DNA of 64,000 nt, taken from contig NZ_JBNAGG010000002.1 in assembly GCF_049801075.1 (NCBI RefSeq), positions 310,001 to 374,000 of the forward strand. Direction: 5' to 3'. Position numbers and translations under genes: made by a program. The stretch is from Maritalea sp049801075 (GTDB taxonomy: Bacteria > Pseudomonadota > Alphaproteobacteria > Rhizobiales > Devosiaceae). The notes beneath the pieces are model-generated. The model was not told where the DNA came from, did no database searches, and was given only the letters and a program-made list of their open reading frames with translations. Below are positions 8,990-18,157 of this stretch, piece by piece (the stretch's first letter is position 1; each line of letters begins with the position of its first letter).

Positions 8990-10156
8990 ATGCCTGCTTC
9001 CCCTTTGCAAAATGCGCTGCCAAGTGGCACCGAACGCGATGTCACGTTGGATATTTTCCGCGCCGTGGCCATCTTGCTTGTGATCCTATATCAGTACACA
9101 GCGCGTTTGCCGGTTACTGCATTTGGTGCAACGGAGCCTTTGGCTTTGCCGATCGTTTTTGGCTGGATTGGCGTCTACTTTTTCTTCATCCTTTCTGGAT
9201 TTTGCATTTTTTACACCCTAGAGCGCTCGCCGACAATTTGGCGGTTTTTCGCGAAGCGGTTTTCGCGGATCTATCCGGCCTTTGCCGCCGCGGCGATATT
9301 GCTGTTCGCGCTGGATCAAGTCGTACCATTGCCGTTGTTGCCGCAATTTGATTTTCGGCCCGTTGCGCCCGATGGGATCGATTTGCTCGGTAATTTGCTG
9401 TTTCTGGGGGGCTTGTTTGAATGGGTCAATGGCTCGTTCTGGTCCATCACTGTAGAGTTGCAATTTTATGCGCTGATTGGTTTTTGTGCGATGGCAATCA
9501 AACATAGCGGCCAGATGTTGCAGTTTTTCCATCGGGCGAGCTTGATTTTGGCTATTTGCTGGTTGGCGGCCTTTTGGTTGGGCTTGGCATTTGACCCTGC
9601 CGCCAAAGCAGCCACCGCGCTGCGCTTGGTGTTAATTGCACCATATTTGCCGTTCTTTGCCCTTGGCGTTTTGGGCGCACAATTGGCGAAGGGGCGTTGG
9701 TATCTTTCGAGAGCGTTTAAGCAGCAAATTCTGGTGGCCAGTTTGGTGGTGTTTAGCCAGGCAGTGGAGACTTCACCCTATTTATTCGGCCCGGAAACTT
9801 TGATGCCTGTGCTGATTACATTTTGGTTGATCGTACTATTTCGCTCTTACGCTGAAGGATGGCGATTGCCATATATACCACTAGTGACGCCGAGCCTGAC
9901 GCAAATTGGGCTGGTCAGCTACTCATGGTATTTGCTGCACGAAAATCTAGGATATTTGCTGCTGAATGCTTTGACGCCTCAAGTGGGGTATGCAGCGAGC
10001 CTTATGATAGCCATTGTGACAACGGGTGCGGCTGCGTTTATCTTCTCTTGGGCCTTTGAATGGCGGTTCCGCAAAGCGGCGGAATGGTTTGCCGAAAGTA
10101 TTTTGACGCGCATAGCTGCGCTTTTGCCGAAAAAAATAGGCGAGGGGATGGCTTAA
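8990..10156 (+). CDS. Acyltransferase 3 family membrane protein (OafA/YrhL type)
   Basis: A 388-residue polytopic inner-membrane protein of the acyltransferase-3 family, which transfers acyl groups to surface sugars or peptidoglycan. The family N terminus TLDIFRAVAILLVILYQYTAR is recognisable (the usual His of the motif appears as Gln), as are FFFILSGFCIFYTLERSP and the arginine-rich FFAKRFSRIYPAF loop. About ten hydrophobic segments follow. The ATG at 8990, preceded by AAGGA, is preferred over a GTG at 8969. The replacement of the conserved catalytic-loop His by Gln (LYQY) is worth noting. Its terminator overlaps the end of carA. Confidence 0.88.
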   Translation: MPASPLQNALPSGTERDVTLDIFRAVAILLVILYQYTARLPVTAFGATEPLALPIVFGWIGVYFFFILSGFCIFYTLERSPTIWRFFAKRFSRIYPAFAAAAILLFALDQVVPLPLLPQFDFRPVAPDGIDLLGNLLFLGGLFEWVNGSFWSITVELQFYALIGFCAMAIKHSGQMLQFFHRASLILAICWLAAFWLGLAFDPAAKAATALRLVLIAPYLPFFALGVLGAQLAKGRWYLSRAFKQQILVASLVVFSQAVETSPYLFGPETLMPVLITFWLIVLFRSYAEGWRLPYIPLVTPSLTQIGLVSYSWYLLHENLGYLLLNALTPQVGYAASLMIAIVTTGAAAFIFSWAFEWRFRKAAEWFAESILTRIAALLPKKIGEGMA

Positions 10157-10200
10157 ATCCAGCTCGCCTAGAATTGTGTTGCCGCCCGTGGGGTGGCTTT

Positions 10201-10228
10201 GAAGCAGCGGTTAGGCTGCTTCTTTTTT
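10201..10228 (+). terminator. Terminator of acyltransferase gene, overlapping carA 3' end
   Basis: A perfect 8-bp stem GAAGCAGC/GCTGCTTC with loop GGTTAG is followed directly by TTTTTT on the plus strand. The right half lies inside the last codons of carA, which is on the opposite strand. Confidence 0.85.
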
Positions 10229-11398
10229 GTGTGATTTCACATTGTCCATAAAGCGGCCGAACAGATAGTGGCTGTCGTGTGGGCCCGGAGATGCTTCTGG
10301 GTGATATTGCACGGAGAAGATCGGCTTATCATTGACCATCAAGCCGCAGTTTGACCCGTCAAACAAAGATTTGTGGGTTTCTGTGACGTTGGCTGGCAAT
10401 GTATCTGCATCCACAGCGAAGCCGTGGTTCATAGAGGTGATTTCCACTTTGGTGGTGGTCAAATCTTGAACCGGGTGGTTGGCGCCGTGGTGGCCCTGGT
10501 GCATTTTTTTCGTTTTTGCGCCCAAAGCGAGGCCCAGCAATTGGTGGCCAAGGCAGATGCCGAAAATTGGCAAGCCGCTTTCGATCAGTTCTTGGATGAT
10601 GGGCACAGCATATTCGCCAGTGGCCGCCGGATCACCGGGGCCGTTGGAGAGGAAAATGCCGTCAGGATTGAGCGCGAGAATGTCTTTGGCTGGTGTTTGC
10701 GCGTTGACCACGGTCACCGCAGCATTTTGATCCACCAAGCAGCGCAGAATGTTTGATTTGGCACCATAGTCGATGGCAACGATGTGATGTTCAGCATCTT
10801 CCAAAGCAGAAACGCCTTCGTCCCACTGCCAAGTCTTTTCATTCCATTTATAGGTTTGGGCTGTGGATACGGTTTTGGCCAAGTCGAGATGTTCCAAGCC
10901 AGCGAATTTTGCCGCTTCAGCCTTAAGCACATCAATGTCGAAATTGCCTTCAGGGTCATGCGCGATGATGGCGTTGGCAAAACCTTTATCGCGGATCATG
11001 GCGGTGAGGGCGCGGGTGTCGACCCCAGAAATGCCGATAATGTTGTTGGCTTTGAGCCACTCATTCAAATGTTCGGCAGAACGATAGTTTGATGGGTTGG
11101 TGATGTCGGCTTTAAGCACGCAACCGCGTGCGCCGGGCGCTGACGCCATTTTCACTGTTTCCACATCTTCCGCATTGGCACCGATATTGCCGATGTGCGG
11201 GAAGGTGAAGGTGATGATTTGCCCAGCATAGGACAAATCTGTCAGAATTTCCTGGTAGCCAGTGATGGCGGTGTTAAAACACACTTCGCCCACGGCATGA
11301 CCCGTTGCGCCAAGGCCATGGCCTTCGACAATTGTTCCATCTTGAAAGATAAGCAGCGCTGTTGCTTTGGTTTCTTGCCAACCCGACATTTCGGCCAT
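10211..11398 (-). CDS. carA: Carbamoyl-phosphate synthase small (glutaminase) subunit
   Basis: A 395-residue glutamine amidotransferase subunit that supplies ammonia to CarB for carbamoyl phosphate, the precursor of arginine and pyrimidines. The N-terminal CarA domain contains GEVCFNTAITGYQEILTD. The C-terminal class-I glutamine amidotransferase domain has FLSNGPGDP, the nucleophile in FGICLGHQLLGLALG and the His/Glu pair in QYHPEASPGPHDS. The start at 11398 follows AAGGGA; an alternative ATG nine bases later is possible. carB is not adjacent in this window. The divergent neighbour is yqeY. The last residues KKEAA coincide with the opposing terminator. Confidence 0.96.
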   Translation of the reverse strand: MAEMSGWQETKATALLIFQDGTIVEGHGLGATGHAVGEVCFNTAITGYQEILTDLSYAGQIITFTFPHIGNIGANAEDVETVKMASAPGARGCVLKADITNPSNYRSAEHLNEWLKANNIIGISGVDTRALTAMIRDKGFANAIIAHDPEGNFDIDVLKAEAAKFAGLEHLDLAKTVSTAQTYKWNEKTWQWDEGVSALEDAEHHIVAIDYGAKSNILRCLVDQNAAVTVVNAQTPAKDILALNPDGIFLSNGPGDPAATGEYAVPIIQELIESGLPIFGICLGHQLLGLALGAKTKKMHQGHHGANHPVQDLTTTKVEITSMNHGFAVDADTLPANVTETHKSLFDGSNCGLMVNDKPIFSVQYHPEASPGPHDSHYLFGRFMDNVKSHKKEAA

Positions 11399-11657
11399 TC
11401 CCTTTGATCTATGAATGTAACCGATCCACCTTTTGGGTGCGACTTTAGGGCAGCTGAGACGTGGCTGCGCGCATGGGCACCTTTTTGGTCTGGATCGGAT
11501 GGACACTAAGGGAGCAGGCGCAGAAAATCAACTGATTCCGTGAAAGATTTAATCGCACAAATTCAATGACTTAGATGTTTTTATAAACAGGCATTGGCAT
11601 AAAGGTTAGCCTTAGGTATAACTCAAGCCTTGTTCCAACAGCTAAAGATGATGCTTC

Positions 11658-12110
11658 ATGCGAGACCAAATCAACCAAGCCCTCAAACATGCCTTGAAAA
11701 ACCGCGAAACACGACGGATGGGCACATTACGCCTGATTAATGCTGCGATTAAAGATCGGGATATTGAGGCGCGGGGCAAAGGCAAGGAGGCTGTAGACGA
11801 CGCTGAAATTTTGCAGATTTTGCAAAAAATGGTGAAGCAGCGCGAAGAATCTGCGGCTGTTTATGCGGAAAATGACCGTGAAGAATTGGCTGCACAGGAG
11901 CGCGCTGAGATTGAAGTGATTCAAGACTTTTTGCCTAAACCTTTGAGCGACGACGAAGTTGAGGCGGCTATCGATGCGGCCATCGAAGAAACGGGTGCAC
12001 AGAGCCTTAAAGATATGGGCAAAGTTGTCGGTGTGTTGAAGGCCAAATATCCGGGACGGATTGATTTTGGCCAAGCGTCAAAAGCAGTGAAAGCCAAGCT
12101 GAACGGGTAA
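11658..12110 (+). CDS. yqeY: GatB/YqeY domain protein
   Basis: A 150-residue protein of the YqeY family, similar to the tail domain of GatB (tRNA amidotransferase). It is highly charged and helical, with the family signatures RRMGTLRLINAAIKDRDIEAR and DFLPKPLSDDEVE. YqeY homologues often sit beside dnaG and rpoD, as here, suggesting a link to macromolecular synthesis, though no exact function is established. A GNAT gene begins 3 bases after its stop codon, suggesting cotranscription. Confidence 0.93.
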   Translation: MRDQINQALKHALKNRETRRMGTLRLINAAIKDRDIEARGKGKEAVDDAEILQILQKMVKQREESAAVYAENDREELAAQERAEIEVIQDFLPKPLSDDEVEAAIDAAIEETGAQSLKDMGKVVGVLKAKYPGRIDFGQASKAVKAKLNG

Positions 12111-12113
12111 AAC

Positions 12114-12632
12114 ATGGTGTTTGCGGTTCAGTTGACCCCAATCCATTTAGATCATGTGCCAGCATTGTTGCGGTTTGAACGTAGCAATGCTGATTATTTT
12201 GAGCAATTTGTGCCGCCGCGTCCGCTGAAAATGCTGACGGATAAAGGCATGTTGGATGCGGTAAACGCGCTTTGTGAGGAGGCCCAATCGGGGCAAGGCG
12301 CCTATTTTGTCGTGCTCGAGCAAGACGAGGTGATCGCTCGGCTCAATCTCACATATGATGGCGAGCGGGCTGACATTGGTTATCGCGTTGGTGAAGGTCA
12401 TGTTGGAAAAGGCTTGGCCACACAAATGGTACAACACGCACTGGATAAGCTGAAAGATGATGGGTTCGATGTGGTGACAGCCCACGCTTTGTCGAGCAAT
12501 CCGGGGTCAGTTCGTGTGCTGGAAAAATGCGGATTTGGTGTGAGCCGCGTTGATCAAGATGGCGGACAGGCTTTCGGCTTTGAGGGTGATGTTGTGCATT
12601 TTGAGCAAGTGCTTTTGGTCGACCAAAACTGA
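12114..12632 (+). CDS. GNAT family N-acetyltransferase (RimJ/RimL-like)
   Basis: A 172-residue acetyltransferase. The acetyl-CoA binding region is GEGHVGKGLATQMVQHAL, and the typical end of the fold is SNPGSVRVLEKCGFG. The N terminus (FERSNADYFEQFVPPRP) resembles members that act on ribosomal or other protein N termini, but the substrate cannot be read from sequence. It starts four bases after yqeY and so probably shares its transcript. Confidence 0.87.
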   Translation: MVFAVQLTPIHLDHVPALLRFERSNADYFEQFVPPRPLKMLTDKGMLDAVNALCEEAQSGQGAYFVVLEQDEVIARLNLTYDGERADIGYRVGEGHVGKGLATQMVQHALDKLKDDGFDVVTAHALSSNPGSVRVLEKCGFGVSRVDQDGGQAFGFEGDVVHFEQVLLVDQN

Positions 12633-12742
12633 TTGTGCATGGCTACGCGCGGCAATTGCTTTTCTGCGCCATTGGGCTTTAGATAGTTTTTTCAATATTT
12701 ATATTTTTTGTACGAGCGGTTTCGACCCGCAGGGAGACAGTA

Positions 12743-13942
12743 ATGCGACACATTGTTTTGGGTATAGTTCTCAGTCTTGGTTTGGCCGGTTCACCGCTTT
12801 ATGCGCAGGAAATCTCACCTTCCCCGCTGAGCGGTGTGATCAAAGCTGACGGCTTATCTGCCGGCGTTGCGTTTGCTGAACAGCAGCCAGATGGTGATCG
12901 CAAACAATTTGCATTGGGGGCGCTGTACACTTTGCAGGCTGTCGAACATATTTTGCAGGTGCGCTACAATAATTATTCTGGCCGTTTGCCACTGGTGCCG
13001 GGTGGCACAACCCAATTGCGGTTGAACCCGAATGCCAAGTTTGATCCTGCCTTTATCGAAAATGCACTGGTTGGTGCAGCCGACGCATTGGCCACGGCGC
13101 AGGGTCATTTAGAAGATCTTGGCGAAGACGAGTTTGCATTGGTGATCAATCTTGATGACATCTGGTTTGATGTAGACGCAGATGGGCAACGTGCGGATGA
13201 TGAGGGGCTTAGGGCTTTCCTCGGGGCAGCGCTGAACGTGCCTGCACCAGAAGAAGGGCAAATGCCGATTGTGCAATTTGACCGTGCTGATGGCCGCTGG
13301 TTGTTGGCCTACACCCATGTGTTGCAAGGCATGGCAGAAATGGTGCTTTCCGTTGATCCCACGCCAGCGATGACCAAGGTGACCGACGGCGTGGCGCACA
13401 TGCGTGAACTGGGCATAGTGAAACGCGATCCGATTTTTGGTGATGACAATATTATCGATACGATTGCGGTGATCATCAACGCGTTGCACGGCCCTGCCGA
13501 TCAGACGAGGACGCAAAAGGCATTGGGGCATTTCCAAGCCATGATCGCGGCCAATAAAGAGTTTTGGCGCTTAGTGGCATTGGAGGAAGATGATCAGGCA
13601 GAATGGTTGCCCAACCCGAGCCAACAGTCAGCGTTTGGTGTGCCTGTGACAGCAGAAGTGGCTGCAGGCTGGCAAGATGTTTTGGACGAGCTGGAATCTG
13701 TGTTGGCGGGCGATGCGTTGGTGCCATTTTGGCGAGTTGAGGGGCACAATGCTGCGTCAGTTGGCATTAATATCAATAAGTTTTTGACTGCGCCGGGTGA
13801 TCTGGACCTGTTTTTGATGGTGCATGGGGCTGCGTTTGCGCCTTATATGGAAAAGGGTCGCGTGGTTGATATTGATGTGTTGGAACGCTTTTCTGAATTG
13901 ACGGGTGGCCAAGGGGGCATGTTTGCCCTGTGGTTTAATTGA
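12743..13942 (+). CDS. Unknown secreted protein between yqeY and dnaG
   Basis: A 399-residue protein I do not recognise. It has a clear Sec signal peptide: a hydrophobic N terminus ending in SPLYAQE, cleaved after AQ or YA. The start is supported by AGGGAGA. The mature part is acidic, rich in Asp, Glu, Ala and Leu, with no transmembrane helix and almost no cysteine. The segment DDIWFDVDADGQRADDEG resembles an EF-hand-like calcium loop (Asp residues at alternating positions). dnaG begins nine bases after its stop codon, so the two are likely cotranscribed. Base use matches its neighbours, so there is no sign of recent transfer. Confidence 0.82.
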   Translation: MRHIVLGIVLSLGLAGSPLYAQEISPSPLSGVIKADGLSAGVAFAEQQPDGDRKQFALGALYTLQAVEHILQVRYNNYSGRLPLVPGGTTQLRLNPNAKFDPAFIENALVGAADALATAQGHLEDLGEDEFALVINLDDIWFDVDADGQRADDEGLRAFLGAALNVPAPEEGQMPIVQFDRADGRWLLAYTHVLQGMAEMVLSVDPTPAMTKVTDGVAHMRELGIVKRDPIFGDDNIIDTIAVIINALHGPADQTRTQKALGHFQAMIAANKEFWRLVALEEDDQAEWLPNPSQQSAFGVPVTAEVAAGWQDVLDELESVLAGDALVPFWRVEGHNAASVGININKFLTAPGDLDLFLMVHGAAFAPYMEKGRVVDIDVLERFSELTGGQGGMFALWFN

Positions 13943-13951
13943 TAGGTCGAT

Positions 13952-15871
13952 ATGCGCTTTAGTGATCAGTTTTTGGATGAAATTCGCGAACGCCTGAATA
14001 TTTCTCAGGTGGTGGGCGAATTTGTAACCTGGGACAAGCGCAAGTCGCAACCGGGGCGGGGGGACTTTTGGGCCTGCTGTCCCTTCCATGGAGAAAAGAC
14101 ACCTAGTTTTCACGCGGATGATCGTAAAGGCATTTATCACTGCTTTGGCTGTGGGGTAACGGGTGACCATTTCCGCTTTCTGGTGGAAAAGGGCGGCCTA
14201 AGCTTTCCTGAAGCGGTGGAGCGTTTAGCAGGGCAGGCGGGCGTACAAATGCCCGCACGTGACCCGCAACAGGAGGCACAGCAGAAAAAGCGCAACAGCC
14301 TTTATGATGTGATGGAACTGGCGACTCAATATTTTGAGCAGGCGCTGGCAGCAAATGTCGGCGCGCGGGCGCGTGGCTATTTGAATGAGCGTGGCGTCGC
14401 GCCGAAAATCCAAGAACAGTTTCGTTTGGGTTTTGCACCGGACAGCCGGAACGGGCTTAAGGAGTTTTTGGCACAAAACCAAGTAACCGCGCAGCAAATG
14501 ATTGCGTGTGGCTTGCTGGTTGCTGGTGACGATATCGCCGTGCCATTTGACAGATTTCGCAATCGGCTGATGTTTCCTATTGAGGACTTTCGTGGCCGCG
14601 TGGTTGCGTTTGGTGGGCGGGCTATGTCGCCGGAAGCGCGGGCGAAATATCTCAACTCACCAGAAACAGAGCTCTTCCACAAACGCCGCACGCTTTATAA
14701 CGGCCAAATGGCGCGGCAGGCGGCACATGATGGCAAGCCGCTTGTGGTGGTTGAAGGCTATATGGATGTGATCGCCTGTGTGCAGGCAGGATTTCATGGT
14801 GCGGTGGCGCCCTTGGGCACCGCGTTGACCGATGAGCATTTGGGACTTTTGTGGAAAATGACGCAAACGCCCATATTGTGTTTTGACGGGGATAGTGCGG
14901 GGCAACGCGCGGCAGCGCGATCTATGGATGTGATGTTGCCCATGTTGAAGCCGGGGCAGAGCGCAAAAATTGTAACTTTGCCTGAAGGTGTTGACCCGGA
15001 TGATCTGATCAAAAGTGAGGGGCGCAAAGGTTTTGAGGATTTGTTGGCGAGTGCTGTGCCGCTTTCGCAGGCGATTTGGAACCGTGAAACACAGAATGCC
15101 AATGTGGAGACGCCGGAGGCGCGGGCTGAGCTTGAAGCGCGCATCCGCGGCTTGGCGAATGAGATTGTCGACCAATCCGTAAAGAAACATTACGGGCAAG
15201 CCTTCAACGACATGCTCTATCGCTATTTTCGGCCGCAGGGAAAGCAGCAATTTCGGCGGAACAACAATGCTGGCCGTTCCGAATATGGTTCGATCAAAAC
15301 CAATGGCCGCAAAAGCTACGCCCCAAGTTCTAGCCTTATGCAGCGGCTGAAAAGCACAAGCATTGGCTCCATCCATCCGCGCGAGGCGGTGATTTTGTTG
15401 GGGCTGATCAACCATCCGGAATTGGCCGAACATCACATGGAAGATTTGGCCAATTTGGAGCTGACCAGCCAGGCAGCCAGCCAAATGCTGGACTTGCTGA
15501 TGAATGCCGTGGCGATGGATCCCGGCATATTGGCGGAGACATTGCGTGGGCAGATTGAACAACGCGGCATGTTGGACGTGTTGAACACCATTACCGATCA
15601 AGTGCGCCGCCAGGGCATTTGGCAAGTGGACCAAAAAGCGGACAAAAGTGATGCCGAAATCGGCTTAAATCACGCTTTGGCCTTGCATTATAAATCAGTT
15701 CGATTAAATAAAGAACTGAAAGCGGCCGAATTGGCACTTGGAAATGACCCAAGTGAAGAATCTTATGAACGGCTACGCGACATACAGAACCAAATATCCA
15801 GTGTTGATGGCACGGAAGCTTTGATCGAAGGGTTTGGTTCGTTATCTGGGCGCTCGACGCGGAACCTTTAA
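13952..15871 (+). CDS. dnaG: DNA primase
   Basis: A 639-residue primase that makes the RNA primers for replication. The N-terminal CHC2 zinc finger is visible (CCPFHGEKTPSF, then YHCFGCG). The TOPRIM catalytic core contains VVVEGYMDVIACVQAG, the metal-binding FDGDSAGQRAA and GVDPDDLIK. The C-terminal helicase-binding part is more variable. The length is normal for alphaproteobacteria. It belongs to the yqeY-dnaG-rpoD cluster and lies 187 bases before rpoD. Confidence 0.97.
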   Translation: MRFSDQFLDEIRERLNISQVVGEFVTWDKRKSQPGRGDFWACCPFHGEKTPSFHADDRKGIYHCFGCGVTGDHFRFLVEKGGLSFPEAVERLAGQAGVQMPARDPQQEAQQKKRNSLYDVMELATQYFEQALAANVGARARGYLNERGVAPKIQEQFRLGFAPDSRNGLKEFLAQNQVTAQQMIACGLLVAGDDIAVPFDRFRNRLMFPIEDFRGRVVAFGGRAMSPEARAKYLNSPETELFHKRRTLYNGQMARQAAHDGKPLVVVEGYMDVIACVQAGFHGAVAPLGTALTDEHLGLLWKMTQTPILCFDGDSAGQRAAARSMDVMLPMLKPGQSAKIVTLPEGVDPDDLIKSEGRKGFEDLLASAVPLSQAIWNRETQNANVETPEARAELEARIRGLANEIVDQSVKKHYGQAFNDMLYRYFRPQGKQQFRRNNNAGRSEYGSIKTNGRKSYAPSSSLMQRLKSTSIGSIHPREAVILLGLINHPELAEHHMEDLANLELTSQAASQMLDLLMNAVAMDPGILAETLRGQIEQRGMLDVLNTITDQVRRQGIWQVDQKADKSDAEIGLNHALALHYKSVRLNKELKAAELALGNDPSEESYERLRDIQNQISSVDGTEALIEGFGSLSGRSTRNL

Positions 15872-15914
15872 GCTTTATTTTTTAAAAGCAGAGGGGTCGC
15901 TCGGCGGTTTTCGC

Positions 15915-15933
15915 GTATTTGACGTTCAAATAC
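15915..15933. promoter_or_regulatory. Inverted repeat upstream of rpoD
   Basis: Perfect 8-bp arms GTATTTGA and TCAAATAC around CGT lie in the dnaG-rpoD spacer, about 125 bases before the rpoD start. It could be an operator or a weak hairpin between the two transcripts; there is no U-tract, so a terminator is less likely. Confidence 0.3.
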
Positions 15934-16058
15934 TCTCCAAGGTAACGAATGTGAAATGAGATTTGGGTATTCGCTAGGGCAGAGCAAATATCCGTACCTT
16001 GTTCGGAGCGAGATAAACGCAGGCAATTCTGTCATCCCCGCGTTCAGGAGAACAATGA

Positions 16059-18047
16059 ATGGCGACAAAGGCTAAGAAAGAAAACGAGAAGCAGGAAGGC
16101 AGCGCCGAAGGTCAAGACGGCCCGCTCCTCGATCTTTCAGCATCATCCGTCAAAAAAATGATTCGCGCCGCGAAAAAGCGCGGCTATGTGACTTATGAAG
16201 TGCTGAATGAAGTTTTGCCTTCAGATCAGGTCTCATCAGAACAGATTGAAGACGTGATGGCGATGCTTTCTGAGATGGGCATCTCAGTGATCGAAGAAGA
16301 TGAAGCCGAAGAGCGCGAAGCTGAAAAAGAGTCCAGCAGCACGGAATTGACCGTTGCGACGGGCACAGCTGTTGCGTCCAAGTCCAATGCGCGTGAAGGT
16401 TCCGACCGGACCGACGACCCGGTGCGCATGTATTTGCGCGAAATGGGCACGGTGGAGTTGCTGTCTCGTGAAGGCGAGATTGCGATTGCGAAGCGGATTG
16501 AAGCTGGTCGTGAGACCATGATCGAAGGGCTGTGCGAAAGCCCTTTGACTTTCCAAGCGATTATTATTTGGCGCGAGCAATTGGCTGAAGGCGAAATTTT
16601 GCTGCGTGACATTATCGACCTTGAAGCGACCTATGCTGGGCCAGACGCAAAAGAAGAGCCGACTATTCCGGGCGAAGGCGAAAACAACAAGCCCGCGGAA
16701 GAGGAAACTAAGTCTGAAGACCAGTCTGGTGAAGATGGTGAAGGCGACGATGATGACGATGATGATGAGTTTGAAAACAATCTGTCATTGTCAGCCATGG
16801 AAGCTGAGCTAAAGCCACAAGTTGTTGAAACTTTTGATCTTATCGCCAGTACTTACGCAAAATTGCGCAAGTTGCACGATGAGCAAGTTGAGCAAAAACT
16901 GGCTTCAAGCACCCTTTCAGACAAGCAACTGAAAAAGCTAGATACGCTGAAAGCTGAAGTGATTGCGGAAGTGAAGTCACTTTCTTTGCACAATGGCCGT
17001 ATCGAAGCGCTGGTTGAGCAACTTTATGACATCAATAAAGGTTTGGTGCGCATTGAAGGCCGCTTGCTGCGTTTGGCGGAAAGCTATGGCATTCAGCGCG
17101 AAGACTTTTTGAGCGAATATCACGGCAATGAACTGGCCCCTGATTGGGTGGATACTATTTCCACCTTGCCAAAGCCGGGCTGGACCAATTTTGCTGTGGC
17201 TGAGCGCGACATGATTGAAGAGTTGCGTGAAGAAATCAAAAACCTTGCCACTGAAACAGGCATGGATATTTCTGAATATCGCAAGATTGTTCATAAGGTG
17301 CAAAAAGGTGAGCGCGAAGCTGCCATTGCGAAGAAAGAAATGGTTGAGGCGAACCTGCGCCTCGTGATTTCGATTGCGAAGAAATACACCAACCGTGGTT
17401 TGCAATTCTTGGATCTTATTCAAGAGGGCAATATCGGCTTGATGAAGGCGGTTGATAAGTTTGAATATCGCCGGGGCTATAAATTCTCGACTTATGCCAC
17501 ATGGTGGATTCGTCAGGCGATCACACGGTCTATTGCTGACCAGGCGCGCACGATCCGTATTCCGGTGCATATGATCGAGACGATCAACAAGATCGTTCGG
17601 ACATCGCGTCAGATGTTGCACGAGATTGGCCGGGAGCCAACACCAGAGGAGTTGAGCGAAAAGCTGCAAATGCCTTTGGATAAGGTGCGCAAAGTGCTGA
17701 AAATCGCGAAAGAGCCGATTTCTTTGGAAACGCCAATTGGCGACGAAGAAGACAGCAATTTGGGCGACTTTATTCCGGATTCAAATGCGGTACAGCCGAT
17801 TGATTCTGCGATCCAATCTAACCTGCGTGAAACCACAACACGGGTTTTGGCCTCGCTTACGCCGCGTGAAGAGCGCGTGTTGCGTATGCGTTTCGGCATC
17901 GGCATGAACACTGACCACACGCTTGAAGAAGTGGGCCAGCAGTTCAGCGTGACGCGTGAACGTATTCGTCAGATCGAGGCGAAGGCATTACGTAAGCTGA
18001 AGCACCCAAGCCGCAGCCGCAAGCTGCGTAGCTTCTTGGATAGCTAG
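16059..18047 (+). CDS. rpoD: Primary RNA polymerase sigma factor (sigma-70)
   Basis: A 662-residue housekeeping sigma factor. Region 1.1 starts near residue 27. Region 1.2 is DPVRMYLREMGTVELLSREG, followed by a long non-conserved region that contains a run of eight aspartates (GDDDDDDDEFENN pattern near residue 230). Region 2 shows QFLDLIQEGNIGLMKAVDKF and the -10 recognition helix TYATWWIRQAITRSIADQA. Region 4 shows HTLEEVGQQFSVTRERIRQI. The ATG at 16059 is spaced 8 bases from AGGAG; a second ATG four bases earlier is out of frame. It is the terminal gene of the macromolecular-synthesis cluster and is followed by a terminator. Confidence 0.98.
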   Translation: MATKAKKENEKQEGSAEGQDGPLLDLSASSVKKMIRAAKKRGYVTYEVLNEVLPSDQVSSEQIEDVMAMLSEMGISVIEEDEAEEREAEKESSSTELTVATGTAVASKSNAREGSDRTDDPVRMYLREMGTVELLSREGEIAIAKRIEAGRETMIEGLCESPLTFQAIIIWREQLAEGEILLRDIIDLEATYAGPDAKEEPTIPGEGENNKPAEEETKSEDQSGEDGEGDDDDDDDEFENNLSLSAMEAELKPQVVETFDLIASTYAKLRKLHDEQVEQKLASSTLSDKQLKKLDTLKAEVIAEVKSLSLHNGRIEALVEQLYDINKGLVRIEGRLLRLAESYGIQREDFLSEYHGNELAPDWVDTISTLPKPGWTNFAVAERDMIEELREEIKNLATETGMDISEYRKIVHKVQKGEREAAIAKKEMVEANLRLVISIAKKYTNRGLQFLDLIQEGNIGLMKAVDKFEYRRGYKFSTYATWWIRQAITRSIADQARTIRIPVHMIETINKIVRTSRQMLHEIGREPTPEELSEKLQMPLDKVRKVLKIAKEPISLETPIGDEEDSNLGDFIPDSNAVQPIDSAIQSNLRETTTRVLASLTPREERVLRMRFGIGMNTDHTLEEVGQQFSVTRERIRQIEAKALRKLKHPSRSRKLRSFLDS

Positions 18048-18074
18048 GCTAGGCTATCGCAAACCAAAGAATTT

Positions 18075-18109
18075 AAGGCGCTCCATTTCCATAGGGGCGC
18101 CTTTTGTTT
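18075..18109 (+). terminator. rpoD terminator
   Basis: A 10-bp stem AAGGCGCTCC/GGGGCGCCTT (one G-U pair) with loop ATTTCCATA is followed by TTGTTTA. Confidence 0.85.
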
Positions 18110-18157
18110 ATGTGTAAATGGTCGATTTAGTCTTCTTGCCGATATTGGAGAGTGAGC

